Below, piece by piece: positions 52,964 to 62,431 of a DNA stretch of 64,000 nucleotides (its first letter is position 1; each line of letters begins with the position of its first letter). Made by a program: the position numbers and the translations under genes. Origin of the DNA: Streptomyces sp. SID12488 (GTDB lineage: Bacteria; Actinomycetota; Actinomycetes; Streptomycetales; Streptomycetaceae). The notes below the pieces were generated by a model that was not told the DNA's origin, searched no databases, and saw nothing but the letters and a program-made list of their open reading frames with translations. The DNA is taken from contig NZ_JAAGLT010000001.1 in assembly GCF_010548275.1 (NCBI RefSeq), positions 186,001 to 250,000 on the forward strand. Direction: 5' to 3'.

Positions 52964-53935
52964 TCAGGCCTTGTCGGGCCGGCCAGGGTGAATCAGGAAC
53001 TCCGTCGGCTCGGTCAACCCGGTGTTGTACTCGTTGACGATGAGCTTTGCGAGGGGGGCAGAGCGGGAGGAGGAGCCGCCGCCGCCGACCGTGTTCGAGA
53101 TGGACGACTCCTTCCACTGCGCGACCGTGATCGGCTTGCGCGTGCCGTGACCGGCAAGCTTCCCGCTAAGGCGGTCGAGCCGGGCGCCGGGGTTGCGGTC
53201 GAGGACCATCGCGACAGCGCGCAACATGATCCCCTCCCACGTCGCGGGGTTGCGGCCCCACGCGTCCTCTACGACCCGCAGCACCTGCGGGATCAGCGGG
53301 GAGCGCCCCTCGGAGAGGACTAGGGGGTAGGTGATGTTCCCGCTCTCGTCCCGTGCGGCGTGCTTCTCGTCCATCACCGCGAGGGCGGTGAGCGCCTGGA
53401 CTGCGCCGATCTTGTTCGCCGAGGTGCTGCCCGAAATGCCGAGATCGCAGCTCTCGACCTCGGCGAGGATCCGGGTGTTGCGTGGGTCGCCAGCGGTGAT
53501 CGAGACGCGGAAGATGTCGAACGGCTTCACGGCCTTGCGGTCGCGGTTCGCTGCGAGGAACAGCTTCGCCTCCTGCTCGGCGGAGAGCCCCTCGTAGACC
53601 ATGCAGTCCCGGAGAAAGTCCGGGCCCTCCTTCTCGACCGCCACCTCCGTGGAGTGCTGGCCGTCGAGAAGGTAGTACCGGCCGTCCTCTCGGAGGGAGA
53701 CGATCGCGGGGAGCAACGCGAAGGGATCCCACATCTTCATGAGCCGCGCCGTCCACGCGGCGTCCTTCTTCCGCTGCGCGGCCGGGCCGGCATCCTCGGC
53801 GGTGTTAGTGCCAAACAGGCGGGCAGAGTCGAGGGTCTGATCGACGTGCAGGTCTCCGACGCGGATCTCGTCGTGAAACTTTCGGATGGTCTTCGTCGCT
53901 CCGGCCTGCGCCGGGTCGGTAGCGGTCCGTGCCAC
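52964..53935 (-). CDS. ParB/Srx-like protein (DUF6551-like)
   Basis: 323 residues from GTG 53935 with AAGGGGG upstream; the frame extends to 54118 without family likeness. The ParB-like core is WDPFALLPAIVSLREDGRYY, LLDGQHSTEVAVEKEG and AKLFLAANRDRKAVKPFDIF. No ParA gene is near, so a partition role is doubtful. The DGQH pocket could bind or hydrolyse a nucleotide, as in other ParB-fold proteins. The GC-rich inverted repeat near 52923-52952 may terminate it. Confidence 0.8.
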   Translation of the reverse strand: MARTATDPAQAGATKTIRKFHDEIRVGDLHVDQTLDSARLFGTNTAEDAGPAAQRKKDAAWTARLMKMWDPFALLPAIVSLREDGRYYLLDGQHSTEVAVEKEGPDFLRDCMVYEGLSAEQEAKLFLAANRDRKAVKPFDIFRVSITAGDPRNTRILAEVESCDLGISGSTSANKIGAVQALTALAVMDEKHAARDESGNITYPLVLSEGRSPLIPQVLRVVEDAWGRNPATWEGIMLRAVAMVLDRNPGARLDRLSGKLAGHGTRKPITVAQWKESSISNTVGGGGSSSRSAPLAKLIVNEYNTGLTEPTEFLIHPGRPDKA

Positions 53936-54290
53936 GTATCCCCCTTTGGTAGTGGTCAGGTGACACACAGCAAACCATGGGAATTTCTCGCGCGTCAATT
54001 TATCTAGCGCTTTGAGATTCCTCGCGCCCCGCCACGGCATGCTGTGGCGATGCGCGACGGCACCATGGGGGACCAGTCCAACGACCCTCCGAGATCGCTT
54101 GGTTGGCGTTGCGAGCAAGGTGGATGCCCTGGTCCTGGCCGTCTCTGGTCAGGACCGCTTCGACGGACAGCACCACATCAGCGAGGTGCTGTCCGTCGAT
54201 TGGATGCGCCCGCCGCTCGGGGTCGCCGTCCTCAGGGTGAATCTGCGACGGGGTGTCCAGTTCGAGGAGCCGAGCATCACTGGTACTCCG
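53936..54290. other. 355-base gap, no gene seen
   Basis: Lies between the TnpC-like gene's end and the ParB-like gene's start. It is less GC-rich near 53960-54010 and probably holds the ParB-like gene's promoter. Reading frames here are antisense-type and have no ribosome-binding sites. Confidence 0.5.
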
Positions 54291-54731
54291 TCAATGCCGG
54301 GGCCCGCGGCGGCGAATGGGTGTGACCACGGTTGTGGTGTCCTTGTGGAGTTGCTGCCGGAGTGCTTCGTTGTCGTGGAAGAGCGCGGCGATCGCGGTGT
54401 GGGCGGCCTTGAGCTTCTTCTCCAGGTGCGTGCATTCCTGGGTCTTCGTGGTCAGGCGTTTCTTGAGGTCGGCGATGGCCGCGTCGCGTTTGGCCTCGCT
54501 GGGGGTGGCCTTGCCGTGGGCGGCGAGGTGCGCGTCCCATTCGGCCAGGATCGCGTGTGCTCGGTTCATGGTCGCGCGGCTGACCTGGGCCTCTTTGTAG
54601 AGGTTCTCTTTCGTGAGGCGGCCGTCGGTCCGCTGCGGACGCCCTTCGAAGAGGCGGGTCATCGCAGCTCGCAGGGCGGCGGCGGTCTTGGGGCTGACCA
54701 AGTCTTCGGGGGTGTCGGTGGGTTGGGTCAC
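54291..54731 (-). CDS. TnpC-like small coiled-coil protein
   Basis: 146 residues from GTG 54731, overlapping the upstream recombinase stop (GTGA). An HTH-like part (TKENLYKEAQVSRATMNRAH) is followed by a coiled coil (LKKRLTTKTQECTHLEKKLK, then ALFHDNEALRQQLHKD) and a basic tail. Size, place and structure parallel TnpC of Tn554, which aids the recombinases and affects orientation. Confidence 0.78.
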   Translation of the reverse strand: MTQPTDTPEDLVSPKTAAALRAAMTRLFEGRPQRTDGRLTKENLYKEAQVSRATMNRAHAILAEWDAHLAAHGKATPSEAKRDAAIADLKKRLTTKTQECTHLEKKLKAAHTAIAALFHDNEALRQQLHKDTTTVVTPIRRRGPRH

Positions 54732-56830
54732 TGGGGCTGGCCTGCCAGGTGGAGCACGTTGCGGGTGATCTCCAGTTCGCGTTCGGCGAGGTCTCGGCGG
54801 CAGGCGGGTGTGGAGGGGCTGTTGATGAGCTGGAGCTGTTTGCGCTGGTGGGAGTCGTAGATCGGTAGGTGTTCGGGGCCGATCATGCTGTTGGCGCATC
54901 GGTCCGGCCGGCATCGTTCGTCGAGGGGACCGGTGTGTCCTTCGGGGACGATCGCGTTCTCCAGGCAGACGGCGCCGACGGGGTTGGTGTGGTCGGCGGT
55001 GCAGTTGTTGAGCATGCCGAAGCGGATGTGGATCCTGGTCGTTCGCAGGAGAGTCTCGGCGGTGCGGGCGTCGCCGTTGCGGGCCTTGACGGTCGCGGCG
55101 ATCTGGTCGAAGGCGTCCTTGACGCGTTCGGCGCCGGGCCCGAATCCGATCTCCTCGCCTTCGGCATGACGGTGGTAGAGATCTTTGATCTTGCGGAACT
55201 TGACGTTGTCCAGAGCGCCTTCGAGGTATTTGGCCCACTCGGTGTCGGAGGCGGCGTAACTCTGGGTGGTGGCGTTGGCGAGGGCCCGTGCGGCGATGTG
55301 CTTGAGCTGGATACCGCTGGCGATCTCGGAGCCGGGGAACTGGTCAGTGAGCATGGCCATCGTGCGGCGGAACATGTGGGGCCGGATGTAGGTGGTGGGG
55401 ATCTCGTCGAGCCCGGTCGTGGCTCGGTTGGCGTTCGCGAAGGCCACGAACGCGGCCAGCATCCTGACTCCGAGGATGGTGCCGTCCTGCCTGCTGGCGG
55501 TGACTGGGGAGAAGATGCGTTCGGGGTGCAGGGAGATCACTTCGGCGACTGCGAGAGCCTCAACGACGGGTTCGGCAATCCACCAGTGCTTGCCGGGGCG
55601 CTGGGTGGTGCCCTTGATCTTGGTGGAGGCGATCGCGGGGGTGCTGTAGTGCTCGACGACGGGCTCCCGCAAGATCTCGTGAATCTCCGAATCGCGCATC
55701 ATGGAAAGACCCACGACCAGTACGAATGCCGCATCTCGTAGTGCCGTTTTGAGGTCGGTCAGGGCACGGCGTTCGAGGCCGGGGTGCCATCCTCCGGTGC
55801 TGCCGTCCGGCCGAGCGACCTGGTGGAGTTCCCCGGTCAGGGCATGGGGTGTGATCCGTCCCTCGGCCGCCGCGTCCAGGATGAGGACGCGTCGTCGCTT
55901 CGATGCCGGAGAGTCCGGAGAAAAGGCATTCGAGCGGGTGGACGCGCCGAAGCCCAGGAGAAGCAGCAGCAGGTTCCAATTGACCTGCGGGGTCGGGTCC
56001 TTCGACGCTGCGGGATGGACCGGGATCTTGTTTTGAGGGTCCGCGAGCCACTCCTCAAGTCGTGCGTCGATGCCGAACACGGAGTGGCTCGCGACGGCCA
56101 GGAGCTCGCTGATGCGACGGTCAGCGCGCAGGACGTCGGGGGCGAAGTCGTGGATGTAGGCCCAGGCGGCCCTGATCAGCGGGAACCAGGTCTGCGGAGG
56201 AACACTGGGGGTGGAGATCTTCCCCGTCCTGTCCCGGATGTCGCGGGCGACGTTGCGGGCACTCTGGCCCGGCCACGGATCTCCGGCGGGCCAGGGCAGG
56301 CTGAGGGCCGGCTCGGCCGCCGCCAGGCTCTTGAGGGTGCCCACGTGGCTTCTGACCGTTCCCGAGGCGATGCCTGCGCCGGCCAGATCGCTGATGCGTT
56401 GCCGCAGGTCCTCCACCGTCCATGCGTCGGGGTAAGCGGGAAGCCCGCTGTCACGGCCCCAACGCGCTGCCGTCCGAAGGCGCGAGGCGATGTGGATCAG
56501 GGTTCGCGGGTCGCCAGTCCTTTCCAGGACGACGCCGCTCTTGAGGACCTGGGGATGCCGCGGGTTGAAGGCGAACATGATGAACTCACGAGCCAGCAGA
56601 TTCCAGTACGGGTCCTCCAGCTCCAGGCTGAACATGACCTTCCAGCCACTGGCGGAGATGTTGGCGGGCCTCTTGAGAACCCCGTTGAAGTCCCAGCAAC
56701 CCGTGTCGCCGAACCGGGGGACGTAGGCGCCCGGCTCGCGAGCCCCGGGCAGCAACGAGCGGCCCGCGACGACGGGTTCGTCGTCCCGAAACAAGGGCGG
56801 GCGTCGTTGCTGGGGCAGTGTGACGATCAT
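54728..56830 (-). CDS. Tyrosine-recombinase-like protein 3
   Basis: 700 residues from ATG 56830, overlapping the upstream stop (ATGA). The catalytic half has AAFVLVVGLSMMRDSEIHEI (probable first Arg), IRPHMFRRTMAML (His-x-x-Arg pattern) and HIAARALANATTQSYAAS (probable Tyr). A C-terminal Cys cluster (CTADHTNPVGAVC, RCRPDRCAN) resembles the zinc-like tail of TnpB-type recombinases. Probably acts with the two upstream recombinases at the element ends. Confidence 0.82.
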   Translation of the reverse strand: MIVTLPQQRRPPLFRDDEPVVAGRSLLPGAREPGAYVPRFGDTGCWDFNGVLKRPANISASGWKVMFSLELEDPYWNLLAREFIMFAFNPRHPQVLKSGVVLERTGDPRTLIHIASRLRTAARWGRDSGLPAYPDAWTVEDLRQRISDLAGAGIASGTVRSHVGTLKSLAAAEPALSLPWPAGDPWPGQSARNVARDIRDRTGKISTPSVPPQTWFPLIRAAWAYIHDFAPDVLRADRRISELLAVASHSVFGIDARLEEWLADPQNKIPVHPAASKDPTPQVNWNLLLLLLGFGASTRSNAFSPDSPASKRRRVLILDAAAEGRITPHALTGELHQVARPDGSTGGWHPGLERRALTDLKTALRDAAFVLVVGLSMMRDSEIHEILREPVVEHYSTPAIASTKIKGTTQRPGKHWWIAEPVVEALAVAEVISLHPERIFSPVTASRQDGTILGVRMLAAFVAFANANRATTGLDEIPTTYIRPHMFRRTMAMLTDQFPGSEIASGIQLKHIAARALANATTQSYAASDTEWAKYLEGALDNVKFRKIKDLYHRHAEGEEIGFGPGAERVKDAFDQIAATVKARNGDARTAETLLRTTRIHIRFGMLNNCTADHTNPVGAVCLENAIVPEGHTGPLDERCRPDRCANSMIGPEHLPIYDSHQRKQLQLINSPSTPACRRDLAERELEITRNVLHLAGQPQ

Positions 56831-58764
56831 GCGTCGAACTCCGTGTTCGCGGCCAGTGGCAGGTCCAGGACGGCCTGGCCTGCTTCGATGTGCTTGAGGG
56901 CCAGGGCGATGTCCTCGGGCGTGCGGTCCTTCAGGACAGCTCGGAGGTTCACCCAGCTCTGCCCCCATAGCCGGGCGAAGACCGGCGGAGTCAGGACCGT
57001 ACGAAGCCTTTCCAAGTGCCGTTGGAAGAGCAGTAGTTGAGGCAGGTTGGAAGGCATGATCCAGGCGTTGCGGCATTCCAAGCAGCGCAGCGGTGCGACG
57101 GCGCAGAGTTCGCCGGGGCGGCTGTAGGGCCCCTGGTAGGGGTCCTTGCAGTGGGAGACGCCCATGTCGAGCTGGCCGGACATGATGGCCTCGGCCTCTG
57201 CCGTGGACAAACCGGTGTCCTTGAGCAGGTCGTGGTCGACGGCCGCGGAGATGTCCGGGACGACGGTGGGGCCGTCGACGCGGTCGAGTGCCTTGTCGAA
57301 CCAGTGCTGCTGAGCCGTGGTGATCGTCCGGCCGGACAGGATCCGAAGGGTGGTGCCCTGCGCGTAGTGGCCGGCGAAGGCTTCCTCGGTGTGATCGTCC
57401 GCCGCGTCGCTGATGCGGCCTTCGGTCACGATGGCCTTCTCGACCTTGACCGATTTCCGCAGGCGGCCGATGTTCCGGTCACCCTTGATCTCGATGCCCA
57501 TGGCGTCCAGCCAGTGGCCGAACGTCCTCCGGGACTGGGGATTCCATTTGCCGAACTCGGGGGTGAAGCTGGGCGAGACGGCGCCGGTGACGAAGAGCGT
57601 GTCGGTGACGTGAGGTGTCTTGGCCCGGACCCGGGCGGTGATGTCCAGGAGTTGGCGGACCACCGCGCTGGCCTCGCGACGCGGCCAGTCCACGGTGACC
57701 TGATCCTCACTTGCGCTCTGTGGCTCCGGCCCGTCGGCGGGTGCGGGCTGGTCTCGAAAGGCCCTGTGTCGCAGCAGTCCGGCCCTGTTCTTGAGGAGGG
57801 TGAGCCGGACTCCCTTCGGCAGGAACTCCACCTGTTTCTCGCCGAACCCGGTGACCTCTTCCGAGGTGTAGCCGGTCGCGTCCATCAGCAGGACGCGGAA
57901 GGCGTGCAGGTCCATGGTGTGCGGATACAACCTCGCGAACAGCTGTCTCACCAGCTGCTGTCGTGCCGACTGCGGAACGAGGGCCCTGCCGGTGGCGGCG
58001 GCGAACTCCTTCAGTTCTGGTGGCCACTCTCGGGACGGTGGTATGTGTCGGCGGATGTCGTCGGGGGTGATCTGCTCGTGGGCCAGTCCGCAGAGCAGGT
58101 CAGCGATGCTGGTCCAGCTGCCCGCGTCGGGGTGCTGTCCTATCTCGGCAAGAGCCCAGCCCTCGTCCAGGCGCTTGCGGGTGGCGTGGACGCTCTGCCA
58201 GGCGGCGCGAACCAGGGTCCGCTTCTCCGGCCGGGTGAACTCGTCCCGTTCCGTCTTCTCGCCGCTGGCGAGGAGTGCGGGCCCGCGGGCCCACCTGGCC
58301 AGGTCCGGTGCAACATCACGATCGGAGTGGTCGTCGCGACGCACGACCAGCAGCCGCAGTCCGGCGGCCATCACCGAGGGGTAGGTCGAGCTGGGAGCGT
58401 AGGTCTCGGGCAGGCACAGTTCCCAGCCGATCAGCAGGTCAAAGAGCCCCTCATCCGTCAGGCTCACCGCCTCTGCCTCAGGCCCAAGCTTCTTGTCGAC
58501 GTACTCGCAGAGCCGGTTGATCGCCATGTGATATGTCCTCGCGTGGGACGTGATGGCGGTGGCGGCCACGTACTCCACCCACTCGTCCGCCAGCTGCATG
58601 GCCAGTCGTGTGCAGTGGAAGCCTGACGGGTCCACTGCCAACAGCGTTCTGGGGATGCAGATCACTCGGGGACCGATGCCCCCTGGCGGGACGGGATTCG
58701 TCAGGGCCATGAGCAGACGTTCGCGTTCCTGCTTGCTCCGATACTTCCGGCGCGGCTTGGACAT
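56827..58764 (-). CDS. Tyrosine-recombinase-like protein 2
   Basis: 645 residues from ATG 58764, whose A is also the last base of the upstream stop (TGATG). A basic start (MSKPRRKYRSKQERERLL) and an N-terminal core-binding-like part are followed by a catalytic half. Motifs there are degenerate: DATGYTSEEVTGF, GRLRKSV and FAGHYAQGTTLRI (probable Tyr). The C-terminal HCKDPYQGP and CLECRNAW add a Cys cluster. It may have lost some catalytic residues and act as a structural partner. Confidence 0.78.
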   Translation of the reverse strand: MSKPRRKYRSKQERERLLMALTNPVPPGGIGPRVICIPRTLLAVDPSGFHCTRLAMQLADEWVEYVAATAITSHARTYHMAINRLCEYVDKKLGPEAEAVSLTDEGLFDLLIGWELCLPETYAPSSTYPSVMAAGLRLLVVRRDDHSDRDVAPDLARWARGPALLASGEKTERDEFTRPEKRTLVRAAWQSVHATRKRLDEGWALAEIGQHPDAGSWTSIADLLCGLAHEQITPDDIRRHIPPSREWPPELKEFAAATGRALVPQSARQQLVRQLFARLYPHTMDLHAFRVLLMDATGYTSEEVTGFGEKQVEFLPKGVRLTLLKNRAGLLRHRAFRDQPAPADGPEPQSASEDQVTVDWPRREASAVVRQLLDITARVRAKTPHVTDTLFVTGAVSPSFTPEFGKWNPQSRRTFGHWLDAMGIEIKGDRNIGRLRKSVKVEKAIVTEGRISDAADDHTEEAFAGHYAQGTTLRILSGRTITTAQQHWFDKALDRVDGPTVVPDISAAVDHDLLKDTGLSTAEAEAIMSGQLDMGVSHCKDPYQGPYSRPGELCAVAPLRCLECRNAWIMPSNLPQLLLFQRHLERLRTVLTPPVFARLWGQSWVNLRAVLKDRTPEDIALALKHIEAGQAVLDLPLAANTEFDA

Positions 58765-60224
58765 CAGCGAACGCCCTTTGAGGCCAGGGCGTGGGAGGCG
58801 ATCTCGGCGTAGGTCGCCTGGTCGTCGCCGACCCAGCTGGAGAACGCGGCCTCGAACTCGTTGACCAGGTCGTCCGTGTACTGGAGGTACTGGTAGGTGG
58901 TCTCTGGGCTGGAGTGACCGAGTCGACGGCTGACGATCAGCAGCGGATTGTGCCGGATATGCCCGGTCAAGTAGGAACGGTGCCGACGGCGGCGAGCCTG
59001 CATGTCCGGCTCCTCGCCGTCCATGGCGTTCTCCAGATAGGTCAGCAGTTGCAGGGCGTACGTATGCCTCAGGTCGTGCCATCTCCAACGCCGGGCGGGC
59101 AGGTGCGGGGTGGTCCGGTCGGCGAGTTCGGTCATGCGCGTCCATGCCCGGTGGCGGTAGCCCTTCCAGGCGTCCGCCCCCGGCATCAGCCCGCCGCGGC
59201 AGACGAACAAGGACAGTGCCTCCAGGCCGAACTCGCCCTCGTGGACGGTGATCCGCCGCATCTTGGCGGGCATGGCGGACATCTGGAACTCGCGCACGAC
59301 GCCGTCCAGGATGCCCCGCACCCGCCCGCCAGCGACGTCGACTTCACCGATGACGAACAGGTCGCGGGCCTTGCGCTCCAGGCCGCGGGCGGCCCTGCGG
59401 ACGATGTCCGGACGCTCCAGGAGGCAGAAGAGGTCTGCGGAGGCGACCGCATCCTCCGGGACGTAGATGGTGCGGGCTTTGCCGTACTTCGCGCATGCCT
59501 GGACCGTGTACTCTGCGGCCCCGCCCGGCATCCCGGGCCACAGCCCCATCTCGGGAAGCAGCACCGTCGACCACTCCCGCCACCGTCCCCCCGTTCCCAG
59601 GGCGAGATCGGAACCGGCCCGGCCACGTAGCGGTGACCACCCGCGAAAGTGCTGGTCAACCGTAGCGTCGGGCAGCTGTCCTCCCAGTCCCACGTCCCGG
59701 AAGTACCGGTACTGCTCGAAGTTCAGATGCCGGATGTCCATGCTGGACCGGACCTGCGGCGCCAGCGCATTGCGTCCCCGAGCCGCCACCCGCGCCGGCC
59801 GGTGCGTCAAGATCTTGCGGTCGACGAGGAACCCGTAGAGGTCGTCCTGGACGAACGACTCCTTGCCCCACGCCGACCAGCCGATCGGCTTCTTCTGCCA
59901 CCGGGTCCGCTGGTCGCGGTACGAAACGAGATCCGACTCCACCGCCGACAGCACGTCGCTGCCCAGGCCCGCAAGGTGGTCATCCAGGCGGCCGACCGCC
60001 CGCCCGTAGTCCTTCAGCGTCGTCTCGTCCAACAACGCCGTCGACAGATACCTGCCGTACTCGCACAAGAGCGGCACCGGCATCTGCGTCTCCTCGTCGA
60101 GGAACACCGGCGTCCCGTCGAGCACACCACGCCGCTTCAGCAACGCCTCCACCTCCGCCGCGGAGATGACGTCACTGTCCAGGAACCTCTCCAGCAGCCC
60201 GGACTGCACAAAGGCAAGATCCAC
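58764..60224 (-). CDS. Tyrosine recombinase 1 (catalytic, TnpA-like)
   Basis: 486 residues from ATG 60224. The canonical catalytic motifs are clear near the end: WHDLRHTYALQLL (His-x-x-Arg), RRLGHSSPETTYQYLQYT (Gly-His and nucleophile Tyr). The first Arg lies upstream in GLEALSLFVCRGG. An N-terminal SAM-like domain (DYGRAVGRLDDHLAGL) precedes them. It is the first gene inside the right end of element 2. Confidence 0.9.
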   Translation of the reverse strand: MDLAFVQSGLLERFLDSDVISAAEVEALLKRRGVLDGTPVFLDEETQMPVPLLCEYGRYLSTALLDETTLKDYGRAVGRLDDHLAGLGSDVLSAVESDLVSYRDQRTRWQKKPIGWSAWGKESFVQDDLYGFLVDRKILTHRPARVAARGRNALAPQVRSSMDIRHLNFEQYRYFRDVGLGGQLPDATVDQHFRGWSPLRGRAGSDLALGTGGRWREWSTVLLPEMGLWPGMPGGAAEYTVQACAKYGKARTIYVPEDAVASADLFCLLERPDIVRRAARGLERKARDLFVIGEVDVAGGRVRGILDGVVREFQMSAMPAKMRRITVHEGEFGLEALSLFVCRGGLMPGADAWKGYRHRAWTRMTELADRTTPHLPARRWRWHDLRHTYALQLLTYLENAMDGEEPDMQARRRRHRSYLTGHIRHNPLLIVSRRLGHSSPETTYQYLQYTDDLVNEFEAAFSSWVGDDQATYAEIASHALASKGVR

Positions 60225-60307
60225 TTTGGCCCCTCCCCAGGGACCCGGAGAGGAACTCCCGTCGGCTCACCTGTCTCGTACCACCACAACGGATCGAGAC
60301 TGAACCA

Positions 60308-60343
60308 CAGATCTCATGAGACAGATCTGAACAGCGGAAAGAA
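60308..60343. repeat. Right end of element 2 with palindrome
   Basis: CAGATCT and AGATCTG flank CATGAGAC at 60308-60329, giving TCTCATGAGACA as at the left end. Reading inward from the core, the end begins TTCTTTCCGCT. Confidence 0.75.
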
Positions 60344-62431
60344 GAAGTGGGTCAGGATCACGAGGGGCACCTTGGTGACACCGAGTTCGCGCAGACAGTG
60401 GTCGACCAGTGCCGGGTCCGGTCCGGCGTCCACGACCACACCGGTGTTTTCCCCCGCCGCGAGCACGGTCGCGTCACCCTGGCCCACGTCGCACATCGCG
60501 AACCGCCAGCCCGGCGGCGGCCATCCCGTGATCACCCTGGTCAGCGGCGCCGGCCGCACCACCACCAGGAGCAGCAGCACCCCGCAGGCCGCGCACCAGC
60601 ATGGATGCCTCAGCAGGCGTGCGCCGACGAACACGACGAGCACCATGCACAGCCCCAGCAGCAGCGCGCCCGTCCAGCTGCCCGGCCAGTCCACTCCCCC
60701 GCCGGGCAACGCCGCTCCCGTACGGGCGATGTCCACGATCCAGCCCGCGGGCCAACTCGCGCCCCAGGCCAGCACCTTGGCCACCGGCATCGCCACCGGC
60801 GCCGTGGCCAGCGCCGCGAAGCCCAGCACGGTGGCGGGGGCGACGGCGAACTCCGCGAGAAGGTTGCACGGCACCGCCACCAGGCTCACCCGCGCCGACA
60901 GCACGGCCACGACGGGCGCGCACACGGCCTGCGCGGCACCGGCCGCTGCCAGCGCCTCGGCCAGCCGCGGCGGCACCCCGCGCCTGCGCAACGCCGGGCT
61001 CCAGCGGGGCGCGAGGGTGAGGAGTGCCCCGGTGGCGAGGACGGAGAGCAGGAAGCCGTAACTCCGCGCCAGCCAGGGGTCGTACAGCACCAGCAGCAGA
61101 ACCGCTGTCGCCAGCGCCGGGATCAGCGACCGGCGGCGCCCGGTCGCGAGGGCGAGCAGCGCGACGGATCCGCAGGCCGCGGCCCGCAGCACACTCGGGT
61201 CGGGTCTGCACACCACGACGAATCCCAGGGTGAGCGCGCCGCCGAGCAGTGCGGTCGTCCGGAGGGAAATACCCAGGCGAGGTGCGAGGCCACGCCGTTC
61301 GACCTGCTGGGCGAGAGCGGGCGGCCCGAGGAGTAGGGCGAGGATGATCGTGAAGTTCGCTCCGCTTACGGCCGTCAAATGCGTGAGGTCGGTCTCCTTG
61401 AACGCCTCGTCCAGCTCGGGTGTCACACGTGAGGTGTCCCCGACGACCAGCCCGGGCAGCAGTGCCCGCGCGTCCGACGGCAGGTCCTCGGTGGCGTCCC
61501 GCAGTCCCGCCCGCAGCCGCCCCGCGAACCGCTGTGCTGCCGACGGCTGCCTCACCACCTCCGGCGCCGCCCGGTCCCGTACCCGTAGCACGGCCGCGAC
61601 CCGGTCGCCGCCCGTCAACGCGGGCACGAGCCGTCCGGTCACCCGCAGCCGTGTGGACGGCAACAGGCCCAGCCAGGGCGAGCCCTCCGGCCCGTCCGCC
61701 GCCTTCGCCGCCTTCGCCGCCCGTCCGAACGGTCCCGTCGTCTTCGGCTTCGCGCCCATGTCGATGGTCACGAGCACGGGCGTCCGCGTCACCACCGTGC
61801 TTCCGTCCGTCTCCTCGATGCGTCGGACATCGGCGTCGAGCAGTACGGCGGTCGGCAGGGCGTGGGCACCCTGGACGTGGGGCCGGGTGAGTCGTGGATC
61901 GGACCTCACCTCCAACTCGGCCGTCACGGTGGCGTACTGCCGCGCCAGCCCCGGCACCGGCCCGCGCCGCAGATCGGCCCCGTGCAGCCCGGCGGAGACG
62001 GCAGCCCCGGCGACACAGAGCAGCACGGCAGCCACGGAGACCCGCGACCAGCTGCCCCACCGGGGCTGTCCCGCCGACGGGAGTTCGGGGCACCCCGAAG
62101 TACGGCGGACCAGCAGGAGCAAGCCCGCCACGACCGAACAGACGACCGCGAAGCCGGTGACCCAGCAGGGCGGGACATCCAGCGCCAGTGCCGCCGTCAA
62201 CCAGGCCGCCAGCGCGGGCGGCACCAACCGCAGGTCCGTCGGCCCTTCCTGCCGGGGGTTGGCTTCCCCCAGCCGTTTCCCCGAGACCGCGTGCACGGAC
62301 CGGCGGGCGCGAGGTTCTCGACGGGTGGGGGTGACCTGTTCGCCGAATGTGCGGGGCTCCTCGTGCGCGGCCCCGGCCCCGCCACGCCCGGGCGGGCCTT
62401 CGGACTCCGACGAGAGCGGTACCCGGCTCAT
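60344..62431 (-). pseudogene. comEC: comEC 5' fragment (696 codons), competence DNA channel
   Basis: Starts at ATG 62431, which overlaps the comEA stop by four bases. It carries a variable N-terminus, many membrane segments (LAAWLTAALALDV, GFAVVCSVVAGLLLL), the competence domain (LVVGDTSRVTPELDEAFKET, LTHLTAVSGANFTIILAL) and the beginning of the MBL domain (CDVGQGDATVLAAG, LVILTHF). The frame then runs 10 codons into element 2 to a stop at 60314. The truncated protein may still be made but lacks the metal-binding motif. Confidence 0.95.

Larger units (their letters stand above)
49815..60349. mobile_element. Element 2: Tn554-like element with three tyrosine recombinases
   Basis: About 10.5 kb in comEC. 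On the minus strand from the right end come a 486-residue recombinase, two more recombinase-like genes and a small TnpC-like gene, all overlapping. Then come a ParB-like gene, an unknown gene and a nuclease gene. The flanking hexamers differ by one base: GGAGTG at 49815-49820 and GAAGTG at 60344-60349. Variable 6-bp flanks are a known feature of Tn554 transposition. Inside both cores the ends begin TTCTT and carry TCTCATGAGA. Confidence 0.82.

Noticed and set aside
39967..60349. One large composite element instead of two
   Set aside because: A 155-codon host comEC fragment lies between them, and each boundary has its own core sequence and recombinase class.
39838..62431. The split of comEC as an assembly error
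   Set aside because: Both insertions end at sites that rejoin conserved motifs in frame, and each carries its own recombinase at the boundary; this is not expected from misassembly.
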